From NCBI GenBank assembly GCA_034508935.3, contig CM067444.1, positions 83,096,029-83,160,028 on the forward strand: a DNA stretch of 64,000 bases, read 5' to 3'. This document shows positions 1-10,603 of the stretch, piece by piece. The DNA comes from Berghia stephanieae. Lineage: Eukaryota > Mollusca > Gastropoda > Nudibranchia > Aeolidiidae. The number at the start of each line of letters is the position of its first letter. Position 1 is the stretch's first letter. The notes under the pieces are model-generated. The model saw only the letters and a list, made by a program, of their open reading frames with translations, was not told the DNA's origin and did not search any database. A program made the position numbers and the translations under genes.

Positions 1-66
1 TTATTTTTCTTTGTGTGGTGTGCATCAGAGAGCATAGAATTGTCCGCAAATTGTGGTGATTTTATT

Positions 67-108
67 TGTGTGTGTGTGTGGTGTGTGTGTGGTGTGTATG
101 TGTGTGCG
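67..108. repeat. (GT)n microsatellite
   Basis: Interrupted GT dinucleotide run. The flanks at 1-66 and 109-120 hold nothing recognisable. Confidence 0.9.
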
Positions 109-120
109 TATAACATTTTT

Positions 121-321
121 AAAAATAAAATAAAATTCCCTTTATTCATCCCATAGAGAAAATTTGTCTCTTAACCTAGGCGTCAGCCGCAGGGCAGCGC
201 CGCGAATTGAGCTAGGGTGAGGTGGCTTTCTCCTCAAGGCCACACAGGGCAGCGGCGGGCGATCAAACTCGTTTCTTTTCGGGTTCGAAGCAATGACCGT
301 ACCGCTGAGCCACGCTGCCCC
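121..321 (-). repeat. tRNA-derived SINE, copy 1 (antisense)
   Basis: Read on the minus strand, the element opens with GTGGCTCAGCGGTACGG, a good pol III A box of the tRNA type, followed by a B-box-like GAGTTTGATCGCCC. It ends in GGGATGAATAAAGGGAA and an A/T-rich tail. The same body occurs at 24,774-24,988 and, without its head, at 55,584-55,755 on the plus strand. Three copies with a shared end and a tRNA-like head fit a SINE; the parent tRNA is not clear. Confidence 0.8.
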
Positions 322-324
322 CTC

Positions 325-325
<1 letters not shown>

Positions 326-378
<53 letters not shown>
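326..378. repeat. (TG)n microsatellite
   Basis: Nearly perfect TG run immediately beside the 5' end of the SINE. Confidence 0.95.
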
Positions 379-379
<1 letters not shown>

Positions 380-839
380 GTTTTGTTCGTTGGGTTTTAT
401 TTTTTGGCTATTTTGTATTTTGTTTGTTTGTTTTGTTATTATTTTGTTTATCGTTTGCACTCAGAGAAGTGATCACTTTTACAAAAGACTGTCTCAAACA
501 CATCAAAATTGATTGATATCGCATAATGATGATAATATGCGATTGGGTAGAATGCTCATCTGTTCTTTCCGCCAGATGAATCGTACTAACCATAAAACTA
601 CGCTTTACATTCATGACCTGTAACTTCAGTGAGAACGAATCACCCAACTGGTGTTCCAAAAAAATAAAAAATAAATAAACAAGGAGACGAGTGACTTTGA
701 TTCGTTCCTACTAATGACAACTCATTGCTATTGTTTATTGTTTTGGTACCCAGATGACATATTTGACATAAATGTATCAACAGGCAAAGCAGAAAATACG
801 ATGTGTTATTGTTGACAACACAAACGCAAACACAAACAT
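379..839. other. Unassigned intergenic DNA
   Basis: No convincing coding frame, RNA or repeat was recognised. Short open frames here are low-complexity or unlike any known protein. Confidence 0.6.
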
Positions 840-871
840 ACACACACAAACACACACACACCACACACACA

Positions 872-937
<66 letters not shown>

Positions 938-971
938 TTACACACATGTACACACACTCGCAGAGAGAGAG

Positions 972-1022
<51 letters not shown>
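840..1022. repeat. Compound (CA)n-(TA)n-(GA)n microsatellite
   Basis: A CA-rich tract (about 840-870), a pure TA run (about 873-936), a short CA-containing spacer and a GA run (about 961-1022) sit end to end. Open frames across it encode only dipeptide repeats and are not genes. Confidence 0.95.
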
Positions 1023-1025
<3 letters not shown>

Positions 1026-1575
1026 CAAATAAACAAAGATAAATAAATACCGCTTTGTTTACTAAAAGTGTGCTTATCATCAACATGAATTGCCCAATTA
1101 AAAAACAAAAACGAAAAATGATATGGTTTTGTTACTTTTAAAAAAATTGAGTTTTAAGAGTTTACTGTTTGTTCAAAATATGAAACAATTAAATTTGTCC
1201 AAAAAAACGGTATTATGTCAAATGATCTAGATGAAGAGAATTATATCTATAAAGTCAAAATGATCAGAATCATTAGTCAGCAGTTTATGTCTTTTTAAGA
1301 TGAAGACAGAAAACTTCATTTCAATGAAGATAGAAGTAATTCTAACTCACTCATTCTAAAGTTAGGCTAAAAATTCAATCATCATGGTCACCCCGACAGG
1401 TCACAATTTGGAAGTTGATGACAACTTGTAATCATCTACTTAATTCAATGGTTAACACATTTTTATTTTTCTAACCTTGAGCGCAACTGTTTCATCTGTC
1501 ACATAATAACGTTAAGTAAGCTCGCCCTAAATGAAAAGTTGCTTAAGTAACCTGTGCTCAGGTCGAAAGGAAGGG
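1023..1575. other. Unassigned AT-rich DNA with one arm of a short inverted repeat
   Basis: No gene was recognised. The sequence CCCGACAGGTCAC near 1,392 is matched in reverse complement near 1,600, across a poly-G tract. Confidence 0.5.
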
Positions 1576-1593
1576 TGGGGGGGGGGGGGGGGG
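1576..1593. repeat. Poly-G tract
   Basis: Run of about 17 G. Several similar pure G or C runs occur in this window (7.3, 7.6, 10.6, 29.5, 36.9, 53.8, 54.5 and 60.4 kb). Confidence 0.95.
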
Positions 1594-2559
1594 TAAAGGT
1601 GACCTGTCGGGCAATGGTTGTTGTTGTAGTTGGGGACATAAACTATTGAGTGCGTAATATGTGATGGGTGTAACCAGACAACAACCAGAAGTAAGAAATG
1701 TCCTCCTAAGGGGCAGGTTAATATTAGGGTCAACTCGAAACAAGTAAATTATTTTATTACAGCAAAGTATGATATTATAATGGAATGAATAGTATAATAA
1801 CTGAGCTAACCATTTGTGGGTTAGTGATAAGCTGTATAAAGAGTTAGCGCGTACCTGCAATACCTTAAGATAAGTTGAATACACAGTCCATTTTTTAAAA
1901 AAAAAGGAAGTTTGTTTTTTTTAAAAGGAGAATTTAATGTTTGTAAACCTTTATAATATAAACAAGATCAGTTTTTTTTTCACCTCAGTTATAAGGCTCT
2001 GAATGTTGGAGTTGAAGGGGAAGAAGAGTAGTAGAATAAAGGCATGTTGAAAGCACACCACACACACACATACACACACAGAGGGAGAGAGGGGGGGGGG
2101 GTCGAGTGAATGGTGAATGGGTAGAGGGTAAAACAATCTAAGATAGAAAGAATAAATAAAAAGACAGATGATCAAGATAATAAATAGATCAATGACGAAG
2201 AGGACACTTTGAATATTCAACATTCTGGTAAATGTAATGAAAATAGAAGTACCAAAAATAGATAGAAGTGGAAAACGGTTAAGTGAGAGGATGTTAACGA
2301 AAGGATAGGCTATTTGAATAAAAGAAGATGAAGTGTATGGATGAAATATTTACTAACAGGATAATAGGAAAATGTCATGGAGACCGGAGATGAATACGAT
2401 AATGATGGATAGATGGATGGATGGTGAGTCGGGTTGAGGAGTCGGAGGTGGCTGGATAGGTGGATGTATGAAAGAAAGGAAGGATAGATGAGTGACTGTG
2501 TAAATGGATAGATGGAGAAATGGATGGATAGATGGGAGACCAAAAGAAAAGAAAGATCA

Positions 2560-2561
<2 letters not shown>
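1594..2561. other. Unassigned DNA with small simple repeats
   Basis: Contains a CA tract (about 2,056-2,080), a G run (about 2,092-2,101) and an ATGG/ATAG-rich stretch (about 2,400-2,535). No gene was recognised. Confidence 0.6.

Positions 2562-2607
<46 letters not shown>
2562..2607. repeat. (AT)n microsatellite
   Basis: Interrupted TA/AT run. Confidence 0.95.
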
Positions 2608-2611
<4 letters not shown>

Positions 2612-2805
2612 GAGTAGGAGAATGGATATATAGATAATTGAATGTGTATGAATGAGTAGACTATCTTTATATATCTCTGAAAAATGGACTGATGCGCTTG
2701 GTCTACGGATGATAAGAGGACGACATAACAACAAAAAATTTTAAAAAATGATCAGACGATGACGACAATCAGCATCAACAACTAAAATTACTACTCCTAG
2801 ATACG

Positions 2806-2811
2806 ACTACT

Positions 2812-2843
<32 letters not shown>

Positions 2844-2906
2844 TACTACTACTAACTACTACTAGACCCTCTACTACTACTACTACTCTACTACTACTTA
2901 CTACTA
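2806..2906. repeat. (TAC)n trinucleotide repeat
   Basis: Interrupted TAC/CTA repeats. The same motif is greatly expanded in BLOC1S3 intron 1. Confidence 0.9.
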
Positions 2907-3761
2907 GACAACAACAACAATAACAACAGCAGCAGAAGCAACAAGGACAAAGAACAAGCTTCAGTCAGAGCCTATCTTGTCGAGATCCAGTAAAATGAAA
3001 TCAGTGATAAAAGGAGAACAAATTGAGTTGTTAAATCATTTTACTTGTGACGATAATAATAATGATGATAATGCGGTGCATTGTTAAAATACCACATAAT
3101 GACAAATGAGTGAAAAATAACCTTACCTTAAAAAAAAGCGCACTTCTCCTTCTGAACAAAAAGAACGTTGAATTAAATGTATCCTTACGTTGATTATATC
3201 AAGCAGGTGGGCATTTAAAACAGACAATGCAAAATTATTGAATTATATACTCCGCCCGCTGTCCAAGAACCTACTTAATCGCATTAAATGACACGTTATA
3301 AAAAAAAAATCGAACACCAGCAGACCAGCAACACATGGGACATGGGATCGGAGCGAATCGTTAGAATTCAATGAAAGAGTCGGGGAGTGAAAACAAAGAT
3401 TAAAACTGCTTCTCAGTGAATAAAAACATCATTTGTCAGGCGCTCAACTGCCGGATCCAGGCGTGGGGTATTGAAGATTGAAAACACAATATTTTTTTGT
3501 AACTTCTGTTATTATTATTCGCGACTCAACACTGAATAAAACATGGATCAAGAGCTTGTTTTAACCTTCACTGAGCCTCACCTTTGAACTGTGACCTATT
3601 AATTAAGGTATACTTCTTTGTATTTTCCCACTGAAGAGTTCTACATCATTTTCGAGGAACACGGAAGTTAACTGGTAAAATTGCATTGTGTAAAAAAAAT
3701 GTCAGAATTTGTTTCCCTTGCATAATTCTGTAAACCTCATCAAACGAGTGAAAAATGGTAT

Positions 3762-3764
<3 letters not shown>
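2907..3764. other. Unassigned DNA
   Basis: Mixed-composition sequence with no recognisable coding frame, RNA or repeat. Confidence 0.5.

Positions 3765-3838
<74 letters not shown>
3765..3838. repeat. (GA)n microsatellite
   Basis: Almost pure GA run with one interruption. Open frames across it are Arg/Glu or Leu/Ser artefacts. Confidence 0.95.
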
Positions 3839-3842
<4 letters not shown>

Positions 3843-4592
3843 AAGGAAAGACATTAAGAAGAGAATACGAGAGCACAGGGGAAAATGGTGGGACTACGAA
3901 ATGCCATATTAAAATGTTAATTAGAAATCAGAAAGATACAAATCGGGAAAAGGAGATAGAAAGACAGAGAAAAGAAAGAAAGAATTGGACTCCACATAAA
4001 TGGAGACGCCACTTGGAATATTGCTGGGCATATTACCACACACACACACACAAAATAATAAAGAAATTAAACATGCAATCTGCAGATAAAAGAGAGAAAG
4101 AGAATGTCCCATTTCGCTCAAGAAGAACCTAACTACCAAAGTATTGTAAAAAAAAAAAAAAAAAAAAGGCTGGGAATGCAGTAACTGCATGACCTTTCAA
4201 ACTTGACACGTCTAAGATAGCAAAAATATGGGGTGTTGACCGATAGCTACGTGTTGACCCAACTTCCACGATTAAGTTAAAATTGGCAAATTTTTACTTG
4301 GTCAAAATTGATAATTTCAGAATTGATGTCACAGTAACATGCGTCACGTCCGTAACTGCATCACATTTTCTGATTATTTATTTATTTTATTATTTTTTTT
4401 TTGTTTTTCTCACTCAGTCATTTTGATAGAAAACCTTTTTTTTTTTTTTTTCAAAGTGAAAAACAGTCCATTCCGGTTTAATTCAGTCATTTACAATACG
4501 TTTTTGTTTATTTTGTATATATGGGTTTATGAAATAGTTTCATTTGTCAATTCATGAATGTCACGTAACGTGTGTCACTTTTGCTGACTTTG
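3839..4592. other. Unassigned AT-rich DNA
   Basis: Contains a short CA run (about 4,038-4,052), a poly-A run (about 4,148-4,168) and T-rich tracts. No gene was recognised. Confidence 0.5.
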
Positions 4593-4747
4593 TTTTTAAG
4601 GGTTTTACGGCGCCTGCAACACATTTAGGTCAATCCGTGTGCTCACCTAAATGTCTCATCCTGACGCAAGCACGTCTCCACTAAGAGGAACACACTCAAA
4701 TGTTTACAAATCATTATGTAAAACAAAACAAACAAAATACAATGCAT

Positions 4748-4841
<94 letters not shown>

Positions 4842-4860
4842 TTGCATGAAGATAAAAATC
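4593..4860 (-). repeat. R1 retroposon fragment interrupted by (GA)n
   Basis: The plus strand shows the R1 signature TTTTACGGCG-CTGCAACACATTTAGG. It then jumps to the internal part reading CCACTAAGAGGAACACACTCA. A GA run of about 87 bp (4,751-4,837) follows. It is a deleted copy of the family best seen at 35,665-36,200. Confidence 0.7.
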
Positions 4861-5041
4861 CCAAACCTAATTGTACATTTTAATGTTTCCCTCCATCCAA
4901 CAACTATTCTAAATATATTTCAGAGTTATGTTATGTTCTTATCCATGTTTCAATTAGCTTTCACTCCACAATTTATGAAAACAATATAGTTGTTTGATGT
5001 TTATTTCATGTCACCGTAACATGTGTCACATAACAATATTA

Positions 5042-5556
5042 TAGTTGTTTGTTTGTTTTTAAGGTTTTACGGCGCTTGCAACACATTTAGGTTATATCAG
5101 CGCCAGTAAAAAGAAAGATAATGGGATAGTAAAAAGTTCTAGAACTACAACTAAGCACCCAAGAAAAAGTAAGACATAGGGGAACTAAGAAGAAAAGGGA
5201 TCAGATGTAGATTCCAAGAGTATACCACCAATGTACTTAGTTTGAGATCCCCTATAAGTCTCATCGGACACAATCACATAATCCAACAAGGAGGAATACA
5301 CTCAAATGCTTACATTATACATTCAAAATAACAAATATAATAATAAATAACAGAGAGATGATTTACAAGGAAATAACATCTCCCAAAACAATAACTATGC
5401 ATTTGACTGTTTCCCTCCCAGCTAGGACTCCAGCCAAGGCCAAGACAAAGACAGAAAGCATGTTGGAAAACAGATATAAGTGGATAGAAGACACAGTATG
5501 TACCCCCCCCCCCCCCTGCCCACTACCGGAGGTCAGGAACCCCACTAGTTATAATT
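5042..5556 (-). repeat. R1 retroposon, near-complete copy
   Basis: Shows the whole family layout on the plus strand: a T-rich start, TTTTACGGCGCTTGCAACAC, TCAGCGCCAGTAAAAAG, AGATGTAGATTCCAAGAG, CAGAGAGATGATTTACAAGG, TGACTGTTTCCCTCCCAG, and the end near AGGAACCCCACTAG. Read on the minus strand, the family ends in GCCGTAAAACCCTTAAAAACA and a variable A/C-rich tail. The sense direction is therefore probably minus, and the family behaves like a non-LTR retroposon. It encodes no recognisable protein. Confidence 0.8.
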
Positions 5557-5814
5557 GTTTGGTGTTTATTCATGTCTCCGCATGTCACATTTGTTCATTA
5601 TTACTTTTTTTCCCCCGCGATTTAAATTTGCGTTAAACTATTCCACAACAGAAAATCTTCTTTGAAGTTGTTATCTTTGAGAAAAACGTGTTTTTATTAT
5701 TGGTACCCCTCCCATATTTTGTTTAGGGGTTAGTTTGTCACTTTATTGAATCAATAAACTGAGCCCCACCCATATATACGTGCGCCCGCGCGCACACACG
5801 ATCTATTTCCCATA

Positions 5815-6125
5815 GTGCGGCTATGTAGTCTTTGGTATGACACTCGTTTCGGATCAGAAAGTAGAAAGTCCTGGGTTCGAGCCTCGCTCGGCGCATATTT
5901 ATTTGAGTCCTTGGAAAAGGCTCTTTACGTACATGCTCTGACCGTACTCAGGTGTAAAATGATTGCCTAGCCGTTAAGAGCGTTGTCTCTGTCGGAAAAA
6001 TTGTAATATCGCCAAACAGGCGTCATGACTCGTTCTACATATTACTACGCGTTGATGTCCGTCACTGACCCTTTGTAAAGCGCTTTGAGTACGTTTAGTG
6101 GATATTGCGCTATACTGTTATAAAA
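5815..6125 (+). repeat. tRNA-derived SINE
   Basis: The head resembles a tRNA gene, with an A-box-like TAGTCTTTGGTATGAC and a perfect B box GGGTTCGAGCCTCG. The body has a CTTGGAAAAGGCTCTTTACG segment also found at about 48,460. The 3' region, GTAAAGCGCTTTGAGTACG, is of a type common in invertebrate SINE tails. The head does not fold as an intact tRNA. Confidence 0.75.
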
Positions 6126-6189
6126 TCTCACAGCAACATTAAGTCACCTCACTCAAGGCCAAAGACGAAAATTAACAGACAAAGAGCCA

Positions 6190-6440
6190 GCAGAGGTGTC
6201 GGTGGTTCAGAGACACGGTGTCTCGCTTGTCATAAATCAAGCGATGTTAAGCGTAGTCAGTGGCAGTGATCGCAGAAAAAAAGATTGATACTGACTGTGT
6301 GTCTTTGGGGAAAAAACATATTACAATCATCACCCTACTCGACTCAGGTGTGAATTATTCCTGGATATGAGTAATGATGGATATTTTAAGGGTGTTGGTA
6401 TGATAGTACAAAAGTCGTCGAACAGGCGACATGTACTAAT
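6190..6440 (+). repeat. 5S rRNA-like SINE (SINE3 type), copy 1
   Basis: The head contains AAGCGATGTTAAGCG followed by AGTCAGTGGCAGTGATCGC. These match the order of the internal control region of 5S rRNA (AAGCTAAGC..., then GGTTAGTACTTGGATGGG...). Related copies on the minus strand lie at about 31,085-31,265 and 53,925-54,130. It shares an ACTCAGGTGT core and an AACAGGCG segment with the preceding SINE. The 5S origin is inferred from motif order, not from an alignment. Confidence 0.55.
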
Positions 6441-6550
6441 TAAAAGTAATAAACAAAAATGAATATAACAGCTTCAAAAAAGAAACGGAACGTTTCGGGC
6501 TCAAACATTTTCTTCAACCAACAAAAAACAATAACAACACAAATACATTA

Positions 6551-7443
6551 GGGAACGTTCACATATTACGTCATCAGCTAGGGGGGGGGGGGAGGGGGGT
6601 CTACCAAATGTTGACATGTGTTGACATGGGGGAGGGGGGGGGGGGGGTCAGACCCAAGATGATGTCATCAAAACATAGGCAAATTAAGCCTATTTCAAAG
6701 TTTGTTCCTTTCAAAACAGCTAAAGATAAATTGCTATGATGAGTATTGCCCATCTCTCAAGAAACAAGATGGGAAAGGGGTATCACTTCTCAAAAGGCGA
6801 ACTTGCCCTAAATGTTCATTGTATCACTCCTCGATCACAGCAATGAAAGACCATTCACGAAAATGCGGCATACAAGAAGAACAGCAAATGGGAGAAAATG
6901 ATGACGATGAAGATGAAATTGATGATACTATTTATAGTACATTGCCAGAGGTCCAAGGCAGAAACATTTTTGAATCAATTAATTTTATGTTTGGAAATTG
7001 AAACAGAAATTCATTCCACTAAAAAACTAATATGCTATAAAATAATTTGCCTCCTACTATTTTAAATTACACTTTCTGAATTTTTTAAATAGCACCTGCA
7101 CCAAGTAGCCTAATTTAAATAATGTTTGTTAGATTTTATCTTTGCAAATTTAAATTTTATGTCCCCATTGTATCGTAAAACATAAATTATCAACAGTTTC
7201 TGAAATTAATAAAATGTCTGAATGTGTTTTATCAAACGTTGATAATCAATGTTTATGGTTTGAAAAACGAATAATAAATATTGTGAAATTAAAGTTATCT
7301 TTTAGTTTTTATTAAATTAGATGACGTCATCATCTGTTGGGGGGGGGGGGGGGGGGTCAGGTCAATGATGACAAGTGATGACTTGGGGGAGGGGGGGGTC
7401 TAAAAAGGGCAAATTTTTGATGACGTAATATGTGAACGCTCCC
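6551..7443. mobile_element. PIF/Harbinger-like DNA transposon with TTA target duplication
   Basis: The two ends are inverted repeats of about 26 bp (GGGA-A/G-CGTTCACATATTACGTCATCA). TTA lies immediately outside each end (6,548-6,550 and 7,444-7,446). A 3-bp TTA duplication with GGG-starting termini is the PIF/Harbinger signature. Inside each end are long G runs and paired TGATGAC/TTGACAT motifs. These inner motifs are repeated in direct rather than inverted orientation. The 893-bp element is too short for a full transposase set. Confidence 0.75.
6702..7001 (+). CDS. Zinc-finger-like ORF inside the Harbinger-like element
   Basis: A 99-residue frame with normal amino-acid composition lies within the element. 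Residues about 34-55 read RTCPKCSLYHSSITAMKDH followed by SRKCG, a CxxC...H...C arrangement like a single C2H2/C2HC zinc finger. An acidic stretch (ENDDDEDEIDD) and a terminal NIFESINFMF follow. It may be the 3' remnant of a larger transposon protein whose 5' part is missing, since the frame is open just upstream. Transcription and splicing are unknown, and no specific family is recognised. Confidence 0.4.
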   Translation: MFLSKQLKINCYDEYCPSLKKQDGKGVSLLKRRTCPKCSLYHSSITAMKDHSRKCGIQEEQQMGENDDDEDEIDDTIYSTLPEVQGRNIFESINFMFGN

Positions 7444-7624
7444 TTACTAAAAAATCAGATCGACCACAGTCCATAAGATCAGCCGGGGAAACAATTAAAA
7501 CAGTGTGAAGTGCAGTGAGCATGGTAAACCCGTGAAAATAGTCTACAAATTCTCATATTTATTCATTAACAGTTTTAACAGGGTAAGGGAGGGATTGGGG
7601 GGGGGGGGGGTAGAGAGTCATATA
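7444..7624. other. Spacer with poly-G run
   Basis: A short spacer. A G run at about 7,598-7,609 lies just before a C run of about 27 bp at 7,629-7,655, so a G-rich and a C-rich tract face each other. Confidence 0.6.
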
Positions 7625-8099
7625 AATACCCCCCCCCCCCCCCCCCCCCCCCCCCTTGTACCTAAAATTTGCCAAAAAACAAACCAAAATTTGCCAAGAA
7701 ATTTGCCAAAAATCACCAAAATTTGCCAAAAAATTTGCCGAGGAGAACTAAGCATTTCAGTAAAAATTAACACGCGATACAGAAAAAAAATAAATATAAA
7801 AGACAATTTATTTCATTTAAGGAGGCTACATTATGAATAGCGTTGTTACAAAGAGTTTAAAGGATCATTATCCGTAGAGAGTAGCTTCCCTTGGTTTGGG
7901 CCCAGGCAAAGCTGCAACATTTCTCAAGTTTCGCACTTTTTTTTTTTCGTTATTTTGTTTTCGCTTCTTTTTTTTCTCAAAATTTGTCACGCGATTTGCC
8001 AATTTTCCCAAAATTTGCCACGATTTGCCAATTTTGGGAAATTTGCCAAAAATGTGCGGATCGCCCTGATATTTGCGGCCGCAAAAAATGCAGATGACA
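7625..8099 (+). repeat. R2 dispersed repeat, copy 1
   Basis: Shares about 400 bp with 12,715-13,085. Common blocks include GAGGAGAACTAAGC, AAAAATTAACACGCGATACAG, GGATCATTATCCGTAGAGAG, GGTTTGGGCCCAGGCAAAG, GCGGATCGCCCTGATATTTG and AAAAAATGCAGATGACAG. Both sides contain many copies of AAATTTGCCAA. Copy 1 has about ten, and copy 2 has far fewer. No coding frame explains the conservation. Confidence 0.8.
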
Positions 8100-8245
8100 G
8101 GTTTATAGATATCATTTGGTAATAGAGAGATAGTAAGTTAGGCTGATCAATTTAAGAAATGATTGTATATAGGCTAATTTATATTTGCTTTGTTGATGGA
8201 ATATATTTTGCAATTGATTAAAGATTCTTATTTATAATTATAAGC
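8100..8245 (+). repeat. R3 repeat, copy 1
   Basis: About 145 bp directly after R2, nearly identical to 20,461-20,610. The match runs from GTTTATAGATATCATTTGG through GTTGATGGAATAT to TTCTTATTTATAA. It shows that the material between the palindromic arrays at 19.6-20.9 kb is related to this locus. Confidence 0.8.
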
Positions 8246-8336
8246 TGCACCATCACAAGGTTTCAATAATACAGACACGAGCCGGGTTTGTTATGTAAAA
8301 ACAAATACCTCCTGGTCTTTTGGCCAAAAGTTTATG

Positions 8337-8538
8337 TTTTGTTTGTTTTTAAGGGTTTTACGGCGCTTGCAACACATTAAGGTTATATCAGCGCCAGTAA
8401 AAAGGAAGAAAAGGGGATAGTAAAAAGTTCTAGAATTACAATTAAAGCACCCAAGAAAAAGTAAGACAAAGGGGAACTAGGAACAAATAGGGATCAGATG
8501 TAGATTCCAAGAGCATACCACCAATGTACTTAGTTTGA
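8337..8538 (-). repeat. R1 retroposon, partial copy
   Basis: R1 signature from TTTTACGGCGCTTGCAAC to ACCAATGTACTTAGTTTGA, where it stops and a second copy begins. Confidence 0.85.
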
Positions 8539-8548
8539 TGGGTTTTTT

Positions 8549-9410
8549 TTTTGTTTTTAAGGGTTTTACGGCACTTGCAACACATTTAGGTTATATCAGC
8601 GCCAGTAAAAAGGAAGAAAATGGGATAGTAAAAAGTTCTAGAATTACAATTAAAGCACCCAAGAAAAAGTAAGACAAAGGGGAACTGAGAACAAATAGGG
8701 ATCAGATGTAGATTCCAAGAGCATACCACCAATGTACTTAGTTTGAGATCACCTATAAGTCTCATCCGGACAAAAGCACAAAATCCAACAGAGAGGAATA
8801 CACTCAAATGCTTACATTATCCACTAAAAATAACAAATATATTAATACATAACAGAGAGATGATTTACAAGGAAAAAAATATCATCCCCCAAAACAATAA
8901 CTATGCATTTGACTGTTTCCCTCCCAGCCAGGACTCCGACCAGGGCCAGGAAAAAAAACAAGTAATCTCATTCCAAGATAAAGGCAGAAAGCATGTTGGA
9001 AAACAGATATAAGGGTATAGAAGACACAGTATGCACCTCCCTGCCCGCTATGGGAGGTCAGGATCCCCACCCAGTACTTAGTTTGAGATCACCTGTAAGT
9101 CTCATCCGGACACAAGCACAAAATCCAACAAAGAGGAATACACTCAAATGCTTACACTATACATTAAAAATAACAAATAATGCATAACAGAGAGATGATT
9201 TACAAGGAAAAAAATATCATCTCCCAAAACAATAACTATGCATTTGACTGTTTCCCTCCCAGCTAGGAGTCCGGCCAGGGCCTGGAGAAAACCAAGTAAT
9301 CTCATTCCAAGACAAAGACAGAAAGCATGTTGGAAAACAGATATAAGGGGATAGAAGACACAGTATGTACCTCCCTGCCCGCTGTGGGGGGTCAGGATCC
9401 CCACCCAGGC
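8549..9410 (-). repeat. R1 retroposon with internal tandem duplication
   Basis: A complete copy (8,549-9,074) ends in CCCCACCCAG. It is followed without spacer by the internal part again, starting at TACTTAGTTTGAGATCACC and running to a second CCCCACCCAG at about 9,410. On the minus strand, a copy cut short at its 3' side is thus followed head-to-tail by a complete one. Confidence 0.85.
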
Positions 9411-9634
9411 AAAAATTTATCATAATCTCTTGATATAGTGGGCGACATTATGGGCCTCTAAAATGTTTAATTGGAAATGACAATTCATTAAATTATACGT
9501 ATGTGCAAAAGGTCAGGATGTGTCTAATGATTAGAAGGACTAATGTTATATTAAATAATTATGAATAGCTATGTTATATTTGCATAGATTTGGGCTTGAC
9601 TGACGGGCCGGTAGATTTTCCTCCTTTTTGACAA

Positions 9635-9855
9635 ATTGTCATTATCATCACTGGGGACCTGTGCTTGTGTCAGGATGAAACATTTAGATAATCTCAAAAT
9701 AAGTACACTGATAGCGTGTTCTTCCTTTTTCTTGGGTAATTTAATTGTAATTCTAGAACTTTTTACTAGATCCCATTTTCTTCCTTTTTACTGGCGCTGA
9801 TATGACCTTACATTTGTTGCAAGTGCCGTGAAACCCCAAAAAAACAAACAAATAC
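9635..9855 (+). repeat. R1 retroposon, partial copy, opposite orientation
   Basis: The sense direction here is plus. It runs from GACCTGTGCTTGTGTCAGG through ACTGGCGCTGATATGACC to GTGCCGTGAAACCCC and an AAAAAAACAAACAAAT tail. The tail supports a retroposon 3' end. Confidence 0.8.
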
Positions 9856-10064
9856 CTTTCTCATTCATGAACTAATTATGGGTTTTTAGGTTTAGGAAAA
9901 TTAATCGCAAAGTCTTGCAAATTTTTCTGTTTTTAGCTTGCATAATTTGGGATTTTTTTTGTGTGCAAAAAACCGCCATGTCAGATAAATAATAACGGGG
10001 CCCTATTAACTTCATCCCAACATGACCATACTGGGTGTAAGCAAATTGAGATTCAAAGTGTTGC

Positions 10065-10180
10065 AATGTTTGTTTGTTTGTTTTTTAAAAAGGATTTTAC
10101 GGCGCTTGCAACACATTAAGGTCAGATCAGCGCTAGTAAAAAGTAAGAAAATGGGATACCGTAGTAAAAAGTTCTAAAAT
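10065..10180 (-). repeat. R1 retroposon, short fragment
   Basis: Only the 3' end in the minus sense is present, from GTTTGTTTGTTTTTTAAAAAGG to the GGGATA...AAAAGTTCTA segment. Confidence 0.8.
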
Positions 10181-10507
10181 TATTCTCCGTTTGAAATTAC
10201 GTAACGTAAATGATGAACGGCACACATATATATCTCTGTAACAAGTAACAATGTATTTATTTGGTGGAAATAATATTTACAAATGAAAAATCCAACACTG
10301 AGACAATGGAAATGAGATGCTCTTTTCAACCCATCTCTACACACTTAACCTACACAACATATCAACCACGTACATGTAATAATTTTATGCAACACAACAT
10401 GGAAAGAAAGGGATTAGTGAAGAAGTCCGACACTGACAGTGCTTGCAACACTCATAGGCAGACCTGCTACTACTAGTAGTACTAGCAGCTAACAAGAGAG
10501 AATATAT

Positions 10508-10603
<96 letters not shown>

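Noticed and set aside
640-1086. Long open frames of Tyr-Ile, Ser-Leu or Arg-Glu repeats
   Set aside because: They are translations of dinucleotide repeats.
8586-9423. Several similar frames (for example beginning MGILTSHSGQGG) repeated over the window
   Set aside because: They recur only because the R1 repeat recurs; frames are interrupted differently in each copy and match no protein family.
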